Assembly (NCBI GenBank): GCA_950097015.1
Contig: CATNEN010000002.1
Coordinates: 2,170,001-2,234,000, forward strand
DNA length: 64,000 nucleotides
From: Macrostomum hystrix
Taxonomy: Eukaryota; Platyhelminthes; Macrostomidae
Direction: 5' to 3'
In this document: positions 22,779 to 34,020 of the stretch, in pieces
How the letters are laid out: every line of letters begins with the position of its first letter
Numbering within the stretch: position 1 is the stretch's first letter
Program-made: the position numbers and the translations under genes
Notes under the pieces: model-generated
What the model saw: only the letters and a program-made list of their open reading frames with translations
Told to the model about the DNA's origin: nothing
Databases searched by the model: none

Positions 22779-24664
22779 TCGCCATCACGCACCGACTTTT
22801 TAATAAGACGTTTTTCTCTGCGCCCATTTTGTTTAACCGAGTGATTTATAAAATTTTTCGATGATAAAAAGCGCATCTAGGGCCTGGGGCCGCATCTGGG
22901 GCTTTATAGGGCCTATCTGTCGGCCTAAAAGTACATGTTGATTAAGCAACAGTGGCTGTTACTAACTACGCAATTAATATTACAGCGTAGTTAGTATACG
23001 TAGTAGTTAGTATCTTAGTAGTTAGTATTAGTAAAGCGGAAAATTCCTGTCTTAATTAACCAACCAGAGAATTAAGCCAGCCAGAGAATAAAAAAGCTAG
23101 CTTGAAATTCTGAACAAAAAAACTGTTTCAAAGACAAATAATCAAACACCTATTTTGAATTATTTTAATGCATTCGATATCATTTCACAAAATGAAGCGA
23201 TTCAACTTAAAGCGCCTACTGAAAAAGTTTCAATTAAAACTCTATTTTTATTCTTGCATACTTTACGTGCCCAGTTATAGCACTGCCTTTTCATTTGCAT
23301 AATGCACGTTGAATTAAAACACATTTTTATGTAAATATCATGTAATTTAATCTTATGTGAAGTGTGAAACGTAAGAACGTTTTAAAGTTACTGTTATTTA
23401 AGCTACGAAAAAGGAACTATTATTTAAACTGGAATATTTATTGCATGATATAAATGAAATATACTACAGTATTCAGCCCTCCGCTTCGATTTATTTTCAC
23501 TACAATATATTTTTACGAGGTAAATCTCCTAGCTAAGGTACCCTGCCCCTGTATCTGTACATTCAATTCTGAGGAAGAAATGATTTATTGTAGAGAATGA
23601 ATGTTACTTTTATAAAACTATTAACCTATTAGATTAAACAAAATTAAAGCGCTTATAGAAATCTGTTTAGGACTTTTTCTTTTTTATTTATAGCTTGACA
23701 ACAGCGAAGTATATCAATAATTTATTTGCTACGTAAACACCCGACGGCAGAGGTCTAGACGGGGAAAAATATCTCTTGTCTAGCCTGGAAAAAGCTCGTC
23801 TTCAAAGCAGCAAGGCTAGAAATTAAGAGATTTTAAAATGATTAATAAAAACTGAAATAAAAACTGATAAAAACTGCATAGTTATAACATTTTGTTATTA
23901 TTAATGCTAGCTAGTTTATATATATAAGTGCCAGCTGTCCAGTCCTCTTAGCTACCCAGCCCTCTAAGTATTTGATCTATATCTAATAATATCAACATGG
24001 GAAAACTTAACAGACGAGCTTTTTCCAGGCTAGACGAGAGATATTTTAAGCTTTTTCCCCGTCTAGACCTCTGCCGTCGGGTGACGTAAAATAATATGAT
24101 TTGCGGATTTATTTAAAAGAAAAAAATTAATTAATTGCCGATTTACAACCGTTTAAAACTTTCGCTGCCGTCTAACTAACTAATTAGACACGTATTTTTT
24201 TATTTACCAAGAATTTTGTCAAAAAATTATCATTAGACATTAAACTAATTTTAACAAAGAAAATAAATTCAAAGGAAGCACGATATTGAAATCAGTTTAA
24301 TATTCTGCAGGGATCTGAAATATTAACAATATCCAATTGACGCATGTGCAAAACAAAATCTTCTAAACCTTAAATAAAAACAAAAATACTAATTATTCAC
24401 TTTATACCTGATGCTACTGACCAACACAGTTACTAAGATAGCTTGTGTTTGAGCAATTGTAATTTTCATTATTTTGTGCTGACCAGCAGCTTCTAATATA
24501 TTGAGTGAAAGTACATAAAATATCCGAAAAAGTAGGTCGCGGTTTAAAAATAATTTCTCTTTTTGCACTTTATAAGTTTCAAAGCAACCACTTCACCTGT
24601 TTTCGGATTTTTTTGCGTTTAGCTTTAATCCACTCTTCCCGTTTATTATTTCATCGCCATTTAA
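22779..24664. other. Convergent intergenic region between TRPN and SPATA1
   Basis: AT-rich. It holds the 3' ends of two convergent genes; AATAAA-like hexamers occur (for example near 23086), but I cannot assign cleavage sites. A MITE occupies 23738-24083. No gene seen. Confidence 0.6.
23738..24083. mobile_element. MITE with about 65-bp terminal inverted repeats
   Basis: The left end CACCCGACGGCAGAGGTCTA is matched by the reverse complement at the right end, and similarity continues for roughly 65 bp (GACGGGGAAAAA, TCTAGCCTGGAAAAAGCTCG) with one small indel. The 7-bp repeat ACGTAAA flanks both sides (23731-23737 and 24084-24090). At 346 bp with no coding capacity it is non-autonomous; superfamily not determined. 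Confidence 0.88.
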
Positions 24665-27600
24665 TCAGGCCGAAGTTTGGCCCATCTGTTGGCTGCGGCT
24701 GACCGACAGGTTTAGCTTGCGTTGCGTCAGTTCAGATTTCATTGTTCTCAGCTCGGATTCGGCTTGCGTTCTCAACTGGTTAATTGTGACAGGGTTTTCA
24801 GGTTAAAAGTATTTGAAAAGGTCTTTGTGAGGCCCTCCGATTGGCTGGTGTGTTATGAGATCCATTGATTGTTGTCTTTGTGAGTCCCTCTCGCTAACAT
24901 TAGATGATTGCTTAACACCTTGCACTCACCTTGACCTCAGCAGTGAGCTTCATCTTGGAGTCATCCACTCTGCGCTGTAGCTCTTCGATTTCGTGCTGCA
25001 TCCTCGTGGCCTGAATACGTAGGGTCAACTGAAAACCAACGAAAGTTCGGATGTGATGAAACTAAAAAAAGTTCAGAGCTTAAAAATACAACCTCACACG
25101 ATCAGAACCAAAAAAACACAACCTAAAACGCTAATGGCGGTCGGTGGCAGAGCGGTTATCGCGTTTGCCTCTCGCACCAGGGTCCCTAAGTTCGATTCCA
25201 CGGCGAGGCCACATTGATTTGGATTGCAGCCGCGGAGAGAAGGCCTGAGGGCTTGTCGTGCAATTTACGCCCTTGTGACCCAACCTCCAAGGCACAGTTA
25301 AGTATACACTGCCTGACGATGAGAAAGTCTGGGCAGATGTACACACCTGTGTGAGCGTATGCCTGCGTACGAAATGGGCAGAATTGCCTCCTCGCTAGTC
25401 TAGTGTCACTAAATGATGTGCCACTTCCCGCAGCCCTCCTGCAATTGTGACATTATTATTATTAACCTAAAACGCTCAGAACCATAAAAACACAACCTGC
25501 TGAGTAGCGTCGGGCGCGTCTATATTCCGACCCTCCTTGACTCGCGAAGTCATGGTGCCCACCATGCGCTTGTGGTAGGACTCCAGCTCCTCGCGAAGCC
25601 GGTTGGCTTGCTCCTCTAGCGGGGTGGTCTGCTTCTTCTCTTCGAAGTATCGCTTCTTCCACATATCGCGAGCTTGGGGCGGGAAGTTCATGTGTCTGGT
25701 AGGTTCATGTCTCTGGTAAGTTTCTGTGTCTGGTAGGTTTCTGTGTATGGTAGTTTCCGTGTCTGGAAGTTTCCTGTGTCTGCTAGGTGGTAAGTTCAGT
25801 GCCTGGTAGGTTCGGTGTCTGGTAGTTTCATGTGTCTTGTAGTTGGTAGGTTCGGTGTCTGGTAGTTTCGTGTGTCTGGTAGTTGGTAGGTTCAGTGTCT
25901 GGTAGTTTCGTGTGTCTTGTAGTTGGTAGGTTCGGTGTCTGGTAGTTACGTGTGTCTGGTAGTTGGTAGGTTCAGTGTCTGGTAGTTTCGTGTGTCTGGT
26001 AGTTGGTAGGTTCAGTGCCTGGTAGTTTCGTGTGTCTGGTAGCTGGTAGGTTCAGTGCCTGGTAGTTTCGTGTGTCTGGTAGTTGGTAGGTTCAGTGTCT
26101 GGTAGTTTCGTATGTCTGGTAGGTCACATAGGGAGACTGATCCTCACCCTGATTTCGCATATTCTGCATCCGCGACTGCAGCTGCTTCGCTCGCCGCATC
26201 AGGTCCTCACGCCTGCGCTCAATTTCCAGGCGTTCGTCCCGAATTCGCTGCAGCAACTGAAGCAGCTCTTCCCCTTTAAAATACCATTGTATGAGACATT
26301 GTTGTAGAAAAGTTTGTAACTTTTACTACTTTCGACGGGGTGGTTTTTAAAGCAAACGTTTCTAAGGAAAAGCCTTAAGTATCTCCCTGCCTCGTATTAC
26401 CTGTCTCATCTCTTCCCTGTCTCGTCTCTTATTTGTCTCATCTCTCCCGTGTCTCTTCTCTCCCCTGTCTCATCTCTCACTTGTCTCACTTGTCTCATCT
26501 CTCCCGTGTCTCTTCTCTCCCCTGTCTCATCTCTTCCATGTCTCATCTCTCCCGTGTCTCTTCTCTCCCCTGTCTCATCTCTCACTTGTCTCACTTGTCT
26601 CATCTCTCCCGTGTCTCTTCTCTCCCCTGTCTCATCTCTTCCATGTCCCATCTCTCCCGTGTCTCTTCTCTCCCCTGTCTCATCTCTTCCATGTCTCATC
26701 TCTCCCGTGTCTCTTCTCTCCCCTGTCTCATCTCTCACTTGTCTCACTTGTCTCATCTCTCCCGTGTCTCTTCTCTCCCCTGTCTCATCTCTTCCATGTC
26801 TCATCTCTCCCGTGTCTCTTCTCTCCCATGTCTCATCTCTTCCGTGTCTCTTCTCTCCCCTGTCTCATCTCTCACTTGTCTCACTTGTCTCATCTCTCCC
26901 GTGTCTCTTCTCTCCCCTGTCTCATCTCTTCCATGTCTCATCTCTCCCGTGTCTCTTCTCTCCCATGTCTCATCTCTCCCGTGTCTCTTCTCTCCCCTGT
27001 CTCATCTCTTCCATGTCTCATCTCTCCCGTGTCTCTTCTCTCACTTGTCTCATCTCTCCCGTGTCTCTTCTCTCCCCTGTCTCATCTCTTCCATGTCTCT
27101 TCTCTCCCCTGTCTCATCTCTTCCATGTCTCATCTCTCCCCTGTCTCATCTCTCACTTGTCTCACTTGTCTCATCTCTCCCGTGTCTCTCTCTCCCCTGT
27201 CTCATCTCTCCCATGTCTCATCTCTCCCGTGTCTCTTCTCTCCCCTGTCTCATCTCTCACTTGTCTCACTTGTCTCATCTCTCCCGTGTCTCTTCTCTCC
27301 CCTGTCTCATCTCTTCCATGTCCCATCTCTCCCGTGTCTCTTCTCTCCCCTGTCTCATCTCTTCCATGTCTCATCTCTCCCGTGTCTCTTCTCTCCCCTG
27401 TCTCATCTCTCACTTGTCTCACTTGTCTCATCTCTCCCGTGTCTCTTCTCTCCCCTGTCTCATCTCTTCCATGTCTCATCTCTCCCGTGTCTCTTCTCTC
27501 CCATGTCTCATCTCTTCCGTGTCTCTTCTCTCCCCTGTCTCATCTCTCACTTGTCTCACTTGTCTCATCTCTCCCGTGTCTCTTCTCTCCCCTGTCTCAT

Positions 27601-30600
27601 CTCTTCCATGTCTCATCTCTCCCGTGTCTCTTCTCTCCCATGTCTCATCTCTCCCGTGTCTCTTCTCTCCCCTGTCTCATCTCTTCCATGTCTCATCTCT
27701 CCCGTGTCTCTTCTCTCACTCGTCTCATCTCTCCCGTGTCTCTTCTCTCCCCTGTCTCATCTCTTCCATGTCTCTTCTCTCCCCTGTCTCATCTCTTCCA
27801 TGTCTCATCTCTCCCGTGTCTCTTCTCTCCCCTGTCTCATCTCTCACTTGTCTCACTTGTCTCATCTCTCCCGTGTCTCTCTCTCCCCTGTCTCATCTCT
27901 CCCATGTCTCATCTCTCCCGTGTCTCTTCTCTCCCATGTCTCATCTCTTCCATGTCTCATCTATCCACTATCTCATCTCTCCCCTGTCTCCTCTCTTCCC
28001 CGTCTTATCTCTCCCCTGTCTCATCTCTTCCCCGTCTCATCTCTCCCCTGCCTCCTCTCTCCCCTGCCTCCTCTCTACCCTGCCTCCTCTCTTCCCTAGC
28101 TGTCTCATCTATCCACTATCTCCTCTCTCCCCTGTCTCATCTGTTCCGCGTCTCATCTTTCAGATGTCAATTTGGCCCTCTGTCCTATTTTCGATTCTCT
28201 CTACGCATATTATACGCGCTAATGTTACGGACCCCCGGTCTAACGGTTTATGCCCTGGGAAACAGCACGTATGTACACAAGAGTCAAGGCGCTCACTTTC
28301 TCGTCGCAGCTTCTCCTGTGGATCTTCGTTGTCCTGATCGTGCACCATTGTGGCCTCCTCGATTAGTAGATTCGGGATCAGCTGAACGGGATCAGGAATT
28401 TATCGGAAGACTCAAATGTAAATAATTTTGCGCGCAAAAGTACAGATAAAAAACTAACTAATCTATGAGCGTTAAAGTACATTATAAATAAAAGTACATG
28501 CCTTGAAGTACTCAGCTAAAAGTGCATGTTAAACGAATAGTACACGGCTAAATACTTTTGAACATGGAAACTCCAAAAATATCGTCAGAAAAAGATTTTT
28601 GCCATGTTTTTAACTTTGGTAGATAGCTCGTACATTGTGAGGCACAATGCAATAAAAGTACGCCAAGCTTGATTGACAAGCAGCAAACAAACTCACGCTG
28701 TCATTCGCATCGTCAGCCTCTCGACGTCGTCTAGCTTCTTCTTCGGCCAGTCTGTGCGAGTGTGAAGTGGATTTTTCTAGCGATCCAGTAGTAAAGGAAG
28801 AAAATTGTCCTCATTATCCTACTTCCCAGTAGCACATGAAGAGACTTTTGTTTAAGAACAGGTTGTTAATTACATTCGTCTTTTTAGTTGGTCAACTTAA
28901 TAAGTTAGAAAACTAGCTTTCAGATTTTTATATTGAGCGGAGAAAGTCAACAATTTAGGCAGGAGCTGAGACCGCCCACACAGGCCAGAGATTGAGATGA
29001 GCGGGGCAGGTCATAGTCCTTTGTGTGAGTGAGTGTGCGTGTACAATTTAAACAATCACTGCCATTCCGCGCCATGATAGAGGCTTGCTTGGGCACTTGT
29101 GGGACATTAGCAGTGAGTTTTTAAGAAAGAGAAATAAATATAATATGCAGAAAGAAATGAGACCAAGTGCAGATAGACATGCAGAGGCGTACAAATTGTG
29201 TCGCCATGACAATTTGGGTTGTCAAGTGGCGCTGTTTGCAGTTGAGCTGTTCTTGACGATTTTCTTCTTTTAATAGCTTCGAAATTTAGCTACAGAAAGA
29301 AAATATGCATCAATATCAATATTTGGTTATTCGAATCAATAATAATAGTTGATTACTATTTACAGACGGCTGCGTACAGCTGACTGGGGACTGGGGAAAG
29401 TCATACCCACATTTAATAATTTACCCAGCTAATGATGGCACCAATTTAACAGATGGGTGAACTTAATAAATGCAAGGGTAAATTGTCTTGCTAAATGAAA
29501 AATATTGTTTTGGTGAAAGTCAGGAATCGAACCTCCGACCTTCAAGCCGTAAGTCCGACGCTCTAACCACTAGGCTACGACGAATAGAAATAAATTTATC
29601 CAAGGTAGACAAACCTTCGTCGCCTCTCCTCCTCCTCTCGCCGTAACCTCTCTTCCTCCTCTCGTCGTCGCCTCTCCTCCTCCTCTCGCCGTCGCCTCTC
29701 GGCCTCCTCTTCAGCTCTCCTAAAAGAAGTCGGATTTATGGGTAATTAAAATCCGTAAGCATCGAATGTAACCGCAGAGCAAAATAATCAACTGTGTTAT
29801 CAAGCAGCTATAGGAGGTTAAAGATTAAAGATGTACACACAGGTGTGTACATCGTTAGACCGCTCTGCCACTCAATTATTCTGGTCCCTTTGTCAGGAAA
29901 AATAGTTCCATAAGGCGAAAATGTATTGTGTTATTCGGTGTTAGTGCGAAATAAGAAAAAGCGTGATTATTTAAGTATCAGAATAAAAAATTCCGGAAAA
30001 TATTTTGATCAATTCGAATCGGTTGCCTTCGCTCCAGTTCGGCCAATCGTCGAGCCTCTTCCGCTAGGCGCCTCAGCCGCTCTCTGCGAAATTTCGACGC
30101 GCATTTTCAAATTCGAATAGATTGAGCAAATCATAACAAAACTTCGCGCATTTTCAAATTCGAATAGATTGTGCAAATCATAACAAAACTTTTTTTTTCG
30201 AACACAAAAAGCAGGACAACAGGAACAAGTCTAGATGAAATAGAGCGGTCATAGTCTCACCACCAGTTGCTTATTTTGGTGTCGGGCCTAGCCACAAGCC
30301 GTCCCTGACCAGCAGGGCGATAGGAACTGTCTGTTAACAAGCCACTACGTCGCCGTATGTTAGCTGGGTCATTGTGACGAATGAGTCGAGTCGGATCGGA
30401 GTGAGATCCTGATCCTCTTAGCAACTGTCTGTGTTTGTTTTGTTTTATATTTCTTGTTCAGCAAGCTTAGATGAGTGAGTGAGGCTAGTTTACTTTGATT
30501 ACTTAGTTTGTTAATTATAAGTTAATTTTTCTGTCCATTTTCCAAATAAAAAGTGCTTTTTAACAGTCTTTGTTTGACACTCACCTCTCAGATTCTTCAT

Positions 30601-33600
30601 CTTCCAAGTCTAAGCCGGAGTCGTGTAGACCTTGGCCTTTAAGCAATTGAATTGGGAAAATTATTATTTCAGGGAAATTAACATTCTCTGTTAGTGAGTG
30701 CAGGCTGGGAGATGAGGTAAATATGAAGGGAATAGATGAAGGGAGAGATCCAGAGAGAGATCAAGATAGAGATGAAGGGAAAGATGAAGGGACAGATTAA
30801 TGGAAAGATGAAGGGGGAGATCAAGAGAGAGATCAAGATAGAGATGAAGGGAGAGATGAAGGGAGAGATCAAGAGAGAAATGAAGAGAGAGATCAAGAGA
30901 AAGATCAAGAGAGAGATCAAGAGAGAGATCAAGAGAGAGATCATGACAGAGATCAAGATAGAGATGAAGGGAGAGATGAAGGGAGAGATCAAGAGAGAAA
31001 TGAAGAGAGAGATGAAGAGAGAGATCAAGAGAGAGATCAAGATAGAGATGAAGGGAAAGATGAAGGGAGAGATTAATGGAGAGATTAAGGAAAAGAAGAA
31101 GAGAGATGAAGGGAGAGATTAATGGAGAGATGAAGGGAAAGAAGAAGATAGATTAAGGGAGAGATTAAGGGAGAAAGGAAATGAGAGATGAAGGTAAAGA
31201 TGAAGGGAAAGATGAAGACAGATGAACGGAGAGAGGAAGGGAGAGTTGAATCGAAAGAGGAAGGGAGAGAGTAGGGGAGAGATGAAGGTAGAGATGAAGG
31301 GAGGGAGGGATGAATGAAGAGGATGTTAGATAGATAAGCAGTAAAGTTATCTCAGGTAAGCAGCAGCGGTGAAACTCACTGCCAGCCGTGCCGGGCCTGG
31401 AACTGAGGCCCGGGTAGCTCTGCATCGGGTAGGGACCGATGTACACACCTGTGCCGCCCTTCTGTGTCACCTGTGGCGCTTTGCCGTGGTACACGGCTGG
31501 AAAATTGCATTAGAATAGTTCAATAGTGAGTACAATTAAATACAATTAAATTGATGTATTTATAAAGCCGATAAAATATCATTTTCTGTTCTGTAATTGC
31601 ACGTACAAAAGTTAATAAGCAGTACTAAAATGACAAATAGTTTAAAAGCTTAAAGTACATAATAGACTTGTTCCATTAAATTAACAACAAAACTAGCTAA
31701 ATAGTTAGCTAAATTGTGCTTAATAATCAATTCTCACTTGTCTGATTCAATCGCTTATGAAAGCTGGATCGATTGGCTGAAATTAAATCACATTTGCATC
31801 GGCGTGAGTACAAAAATTATATGCACCATCGAGAGATACAGTGAAAGTAGATGGGTCAGACAGTAAGAGTAGTGGGACTCTGAGAGTCGATGGGTGAGAC
31901 ACTGAGAGTGGGTGGGTGAGACTCTGAGAGTAGATGGGTGAGACTCTGATAGTGGGTGGGTGAGACTCTGAGAGTCGATGGGTGAGACACTGAGAGTGGG
32001 TGGGTGAGACTCTGAGAGTAGATGGGTGAGACTCTGATAGTGGGTGGGTGAGACTCTGAGAGTCAATGGGTGAGACACTGAGAGTGGGTGGGTGAGACTC
32101 TGAGAGTAGATGGGTGAGACACTGAGAGTGGGTGGGTGAGACTCTAAAAGTCGATGGGTGAGACTCTGAGAGTGGATGGGTGAGACAGAGAGAGTAGATG
32201 GGTGAGACACTGAGAGTGGATGGGTGAGACAGAGAGAGTAGATGGGTGAGACACTGAGAGTGTATGGGTGAGACAGTGAGATTATCAAATAACCTTACTC
32301 ACAATGAGGCATATCGGCTGTGTTGCTAGTGCGGTTGGAGGCCATTGAGCCGTTTGAGCTGGCCTGAGAACGTCGCGCTATGTCATAGTCCAGCACGAAG
32401 ATCTCCGGGCAGTAGGCCTTCAAAAGTGCGATTTTAATTGATTATAATATTTATGATAAGAACAGTTTGAGCTGGCTACTCACGTGGGGTGGTAAAAAGT
32501 GCTTCACTTTCATTTCCTGCTCTTGGTGACTTCGGACCTGAAAAATCAAGAGCAGGATAAGTGTTCTCAACTGTCGGATCTTAGACTGTACTTTAGCAAC
32601 AGCGATTGTCACTTTCACAGCCGAGTGTCACTACCACAGTTAAGTGTCACTCAAGGACCACTAGGAGTAGAAGGACGGGAAACTATACGTTTCTTAGAAA
32701 AAACGTAAGGAGGCTGGTTTTCGCGAAAAAATATACCTTACGAAGATTATCATAAAAATTAACGACTTCACAAGGGCTTATTAAGAATTAATAGCTATAA
32801 AATATCAAAAGAACAGCTTTGCGTCTACTTTCAATCGAAAGAAAATTTTCTTTCTTCGTAGTGTCTTTTTTTCGCAAAATCTAGCCTTTATTTTTTTCTA
32901 AGAAACATAGTTTCCCGTCCTTCTACACCTAGTGGTCCGTGCCACTACCACAATGCGTGCGTCGCTGCCTCAGTCGACTGTTAGTATATACCATAGACCA
33001 TAGTCCTAATGCAGCAGGTGAAAATTAAAAAAAACTTCCTCACCTGGGTGAGACACCGGCCGACGCTTTTGCAGAAGACGAAACTTCTGGGCACCACTTC
33101 GAAGCCGAGTTGCTTCTCGATTTCATGTCGCAACTGCTGCAGCTGAGTTTCCGGCGGTACTCTGAAGTTATTATAATAGTAACAAGAAACTTAGGGATCG
33201 CTCAAGCCCAGTTGTTCAGCACTGTACTTTTAACTGAGAGGTTTGAGGTTCGAATCTTTGCGAAAAATAATACTATCTGCACAACTCAATTCAGTCATCA
33301 GAAAAAAATCGAAGCACGATGGCCCTGAATTCATGTATTAATAATACGTGTAAACAATACCTACCTGACAAACCCGGCAGATACAGTCTCGCCAATTACT
33401 TGGTTAAACGCGCTGCGCAGCCGGTCATGCCACAGAAATGGCGGTACAACGTAGATGTGCAAATCCACCAACTGGAAAGGTTTTCTCAAAACATTCGAAA
33501 TGTTTCTTACATTTTTTTGAAAATTAATTATTTATTCCTAATCCTTCAAAACTACTAAATGAATCGTACACTAATATTGTAAATATTGTAAATTAAAATA

Positions 33601-34020
33601 TTTAATGGACCATGAAAAAATTCTGCATGAAATATGTGAAAGTATTTTCCTAAATACTTTCAGTAAAAAATATTCTTCTTAAAGATCTCAAAAAAGTATG
33701 GGCTGCTTTGTATGCACAAGTCAACTTCAATGCAGTTATAAACGATATTTAAAAAATACGAAAAATGTAAAACCTTTTTTCAGTACGCGAATAGCAAGTC
33801 CTAATGTTGTGTAACAAAAATATTTAAACAGTAAAAACTGGATTTCTTTTTCTTAAAAGAAACGTTTAATCTTATTAAAACGTTTCATTGATAATTCTAG
33901 AATCTTTTCTGACAATAACTTTATGCTAATTTAATCAAAAAACATATTTTGAAACTAAGAACAACATAAACTACTCACTTGTTCAGATGGCGGTCGGTAT
34001 GTTGGCCTGTCATAACTCAT
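24665..34020 (-). CDS. SPATA1: SPATA1 orthologue, 15 exons
   Basis: Cytoplasmic coiled-coil protein of the SPATA1 family, known from testis; molecular role unclear. I assemble 472 aa (human about 459) from minus-strand exons 34020-33979, 33471-33365, 33161-33044, 32537-32484, 32417-32303, 31496-31380, 30636-30585, 30083-30027, 29719-29615, 28751-28697, 28381-28297, 26273-26148, 25672-25497, 25028-24930 and 24775-24665. Every junction keeps phase. The N-terminal part (about residues 15-125) has LVDLHIYVVPP, ETVSAGFVRVPPETQLQQLR and AYCPEIFVLDYD, as in the family. Residues about 200-275 are a charged Arg/Glu helix. The C-terminal domain has RDMWKKRYFEEKKQTTPLEE and SKMKLTAEVKLRTQAESEL, typical of the SPATA1_C domain. 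Exon 8 ends in a GC donor (AG|GCAACC). Introns hold a SINE1 with target duplication, a foldback MITE and several arrays. Confidence 0.9.
25133..25463 (+). mobile_element. Intact tRNA-derived SINE (SINE1)
   Basis: A tRNA-like head at 25135-25210 shows an A box (TGGCAGAGCGGTTATCGCG) and a B box (AGTTCGATTCC). A body follows (CCTCCAAGGCACAG, GATGAGAAAGTC, GATGTACACACCTGTGTGAG), then a short ATT-repeat tail. The 13-bp duplication AACCTAAAACGCT flanks it at 25120-25132 and 25464-25476. It lies in a SPATA1 intron, in the opposite orientation to the gene. Fragments occur at 3.8-4.1, 6.4, 15.3-15.8, possibly 29.8 and 59.6 kb. Confidence 0.88.
25690..26125. repeat. 40-bp minisatellite in SPATA1 intron 12
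   Basis: Built from TGGTAGTTGGTAGGTTCAGT followed by GTCTGGTAGTTTCGTGTGTC, about ten copies. It lies between exons 25672-25497 and 26273-26148, only about 17-25 nt from each. Confidence 0.88.
26395..28165. repeat. 16-bp minisatellite with 675-bp higher-order repeat
   Basis: Units TCTCATCTCTCCCGTG, TCTCTTCTCTCCCCTG, TCTCATCTCTTCCATG and TCTCATCTCTCACTTG in a fixed order. Marker variants repeat 675 bp apart: CCATGTCCCA at 26641 and 27316, TCACTTGTCT at 27041 against TCACTCGTCT at 27716. The unit is the same family as in the hAT-like MITE at 0.73-1.19 kb. Frames of 423-658 codons are artefacts. It lies in SPATA1 intron 11. Confidence 0.92.
29360..29582 (-). mobile_element. SINE2 copy, tRNA-like head at right
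   Basis: Reverse complement shows an A-box-like TAGCCTAGTGGTTAGAGCG and a B box GGTTCGATTCC (about 29523-29532). Leftwards follow shared blocks (TTACCCAGCTAATGATGG, ATTTAACAGATGGGTGAACT) and the GGCTGCGTACAGCTG end. The same order occurs at 62.02-62.24 kb. I read it as a SINE rather than a tRNA gene because the acceptor and anticodon stems do not pair. Confidence 0.65.
30722..31335. repeat. Polypurine minisatellite in SPATA1 intron 6
   Basis: About 600 bp of almost pure purine on the plus strand, built from GAGAGATCAA, GAGATGAAGG and related 6- to 12-base units. Open frames of 120-128 codons (Lys/Glu/Met or Ile/Ser/Leu) are compositional artefacts. Confidence 0.88.
31850..32285. repeat. 22-bp minisatellite in SPATA1 intron 5
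   Basis: Units GGGTGAGACTCTGAGAGT plus AGAT, GGGT or CGAT, about 20 copies, ending about 18 nt from the donor of exon 5 (32417-32303). The 166-codon minus frame is an artefact. Confidence 0.9.
32655..32938. mobile_element. Foldback MITE in SPATA1 intron 3
   Basis: The left arm GGACCACTAGGAGTAGAAGG reads on as ACGGGAAACTATACGTTTCT. The right arm is its near reverse complement over about 75 bp. Both arms reach AAAATC/GGCTGGTTTTCGC-type sequence. Related pieces lie at about 3.47-3.53, 34.29-34.36 and 34.51-34.61 kb. No clear target duplication was found. Confidence 0.7.
33472..33978 (-). other. SPATA1 intron 1
   Basis: 507 bases of AT-rich intron with homopolymer tracts. I see nothing in it. 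Confidence 0.7.

Noticed and set aside
25135-25210. Functional tRNA gene
   Set aside because: A and B boxes are present but stems do not pair and a SINE body with target duplication follows. The heads at 29.5, 39.1 and 62.2 kb were rejected likewise.
26433-28425. CRISPR-like regular repeats
   Set aside because: Units are contiguous with no spacers, and the host is eukaryotic. The same applies to all other arrays here.
24665-34020. Initial idea of an ERM or moesin-type coiled-coil gene
   Set aside because: No FERM domain appears. The N-terminal LVDLHIYVVPP part and the C-terminal WKKRYFEEKK part fit SPATA1 throughout.
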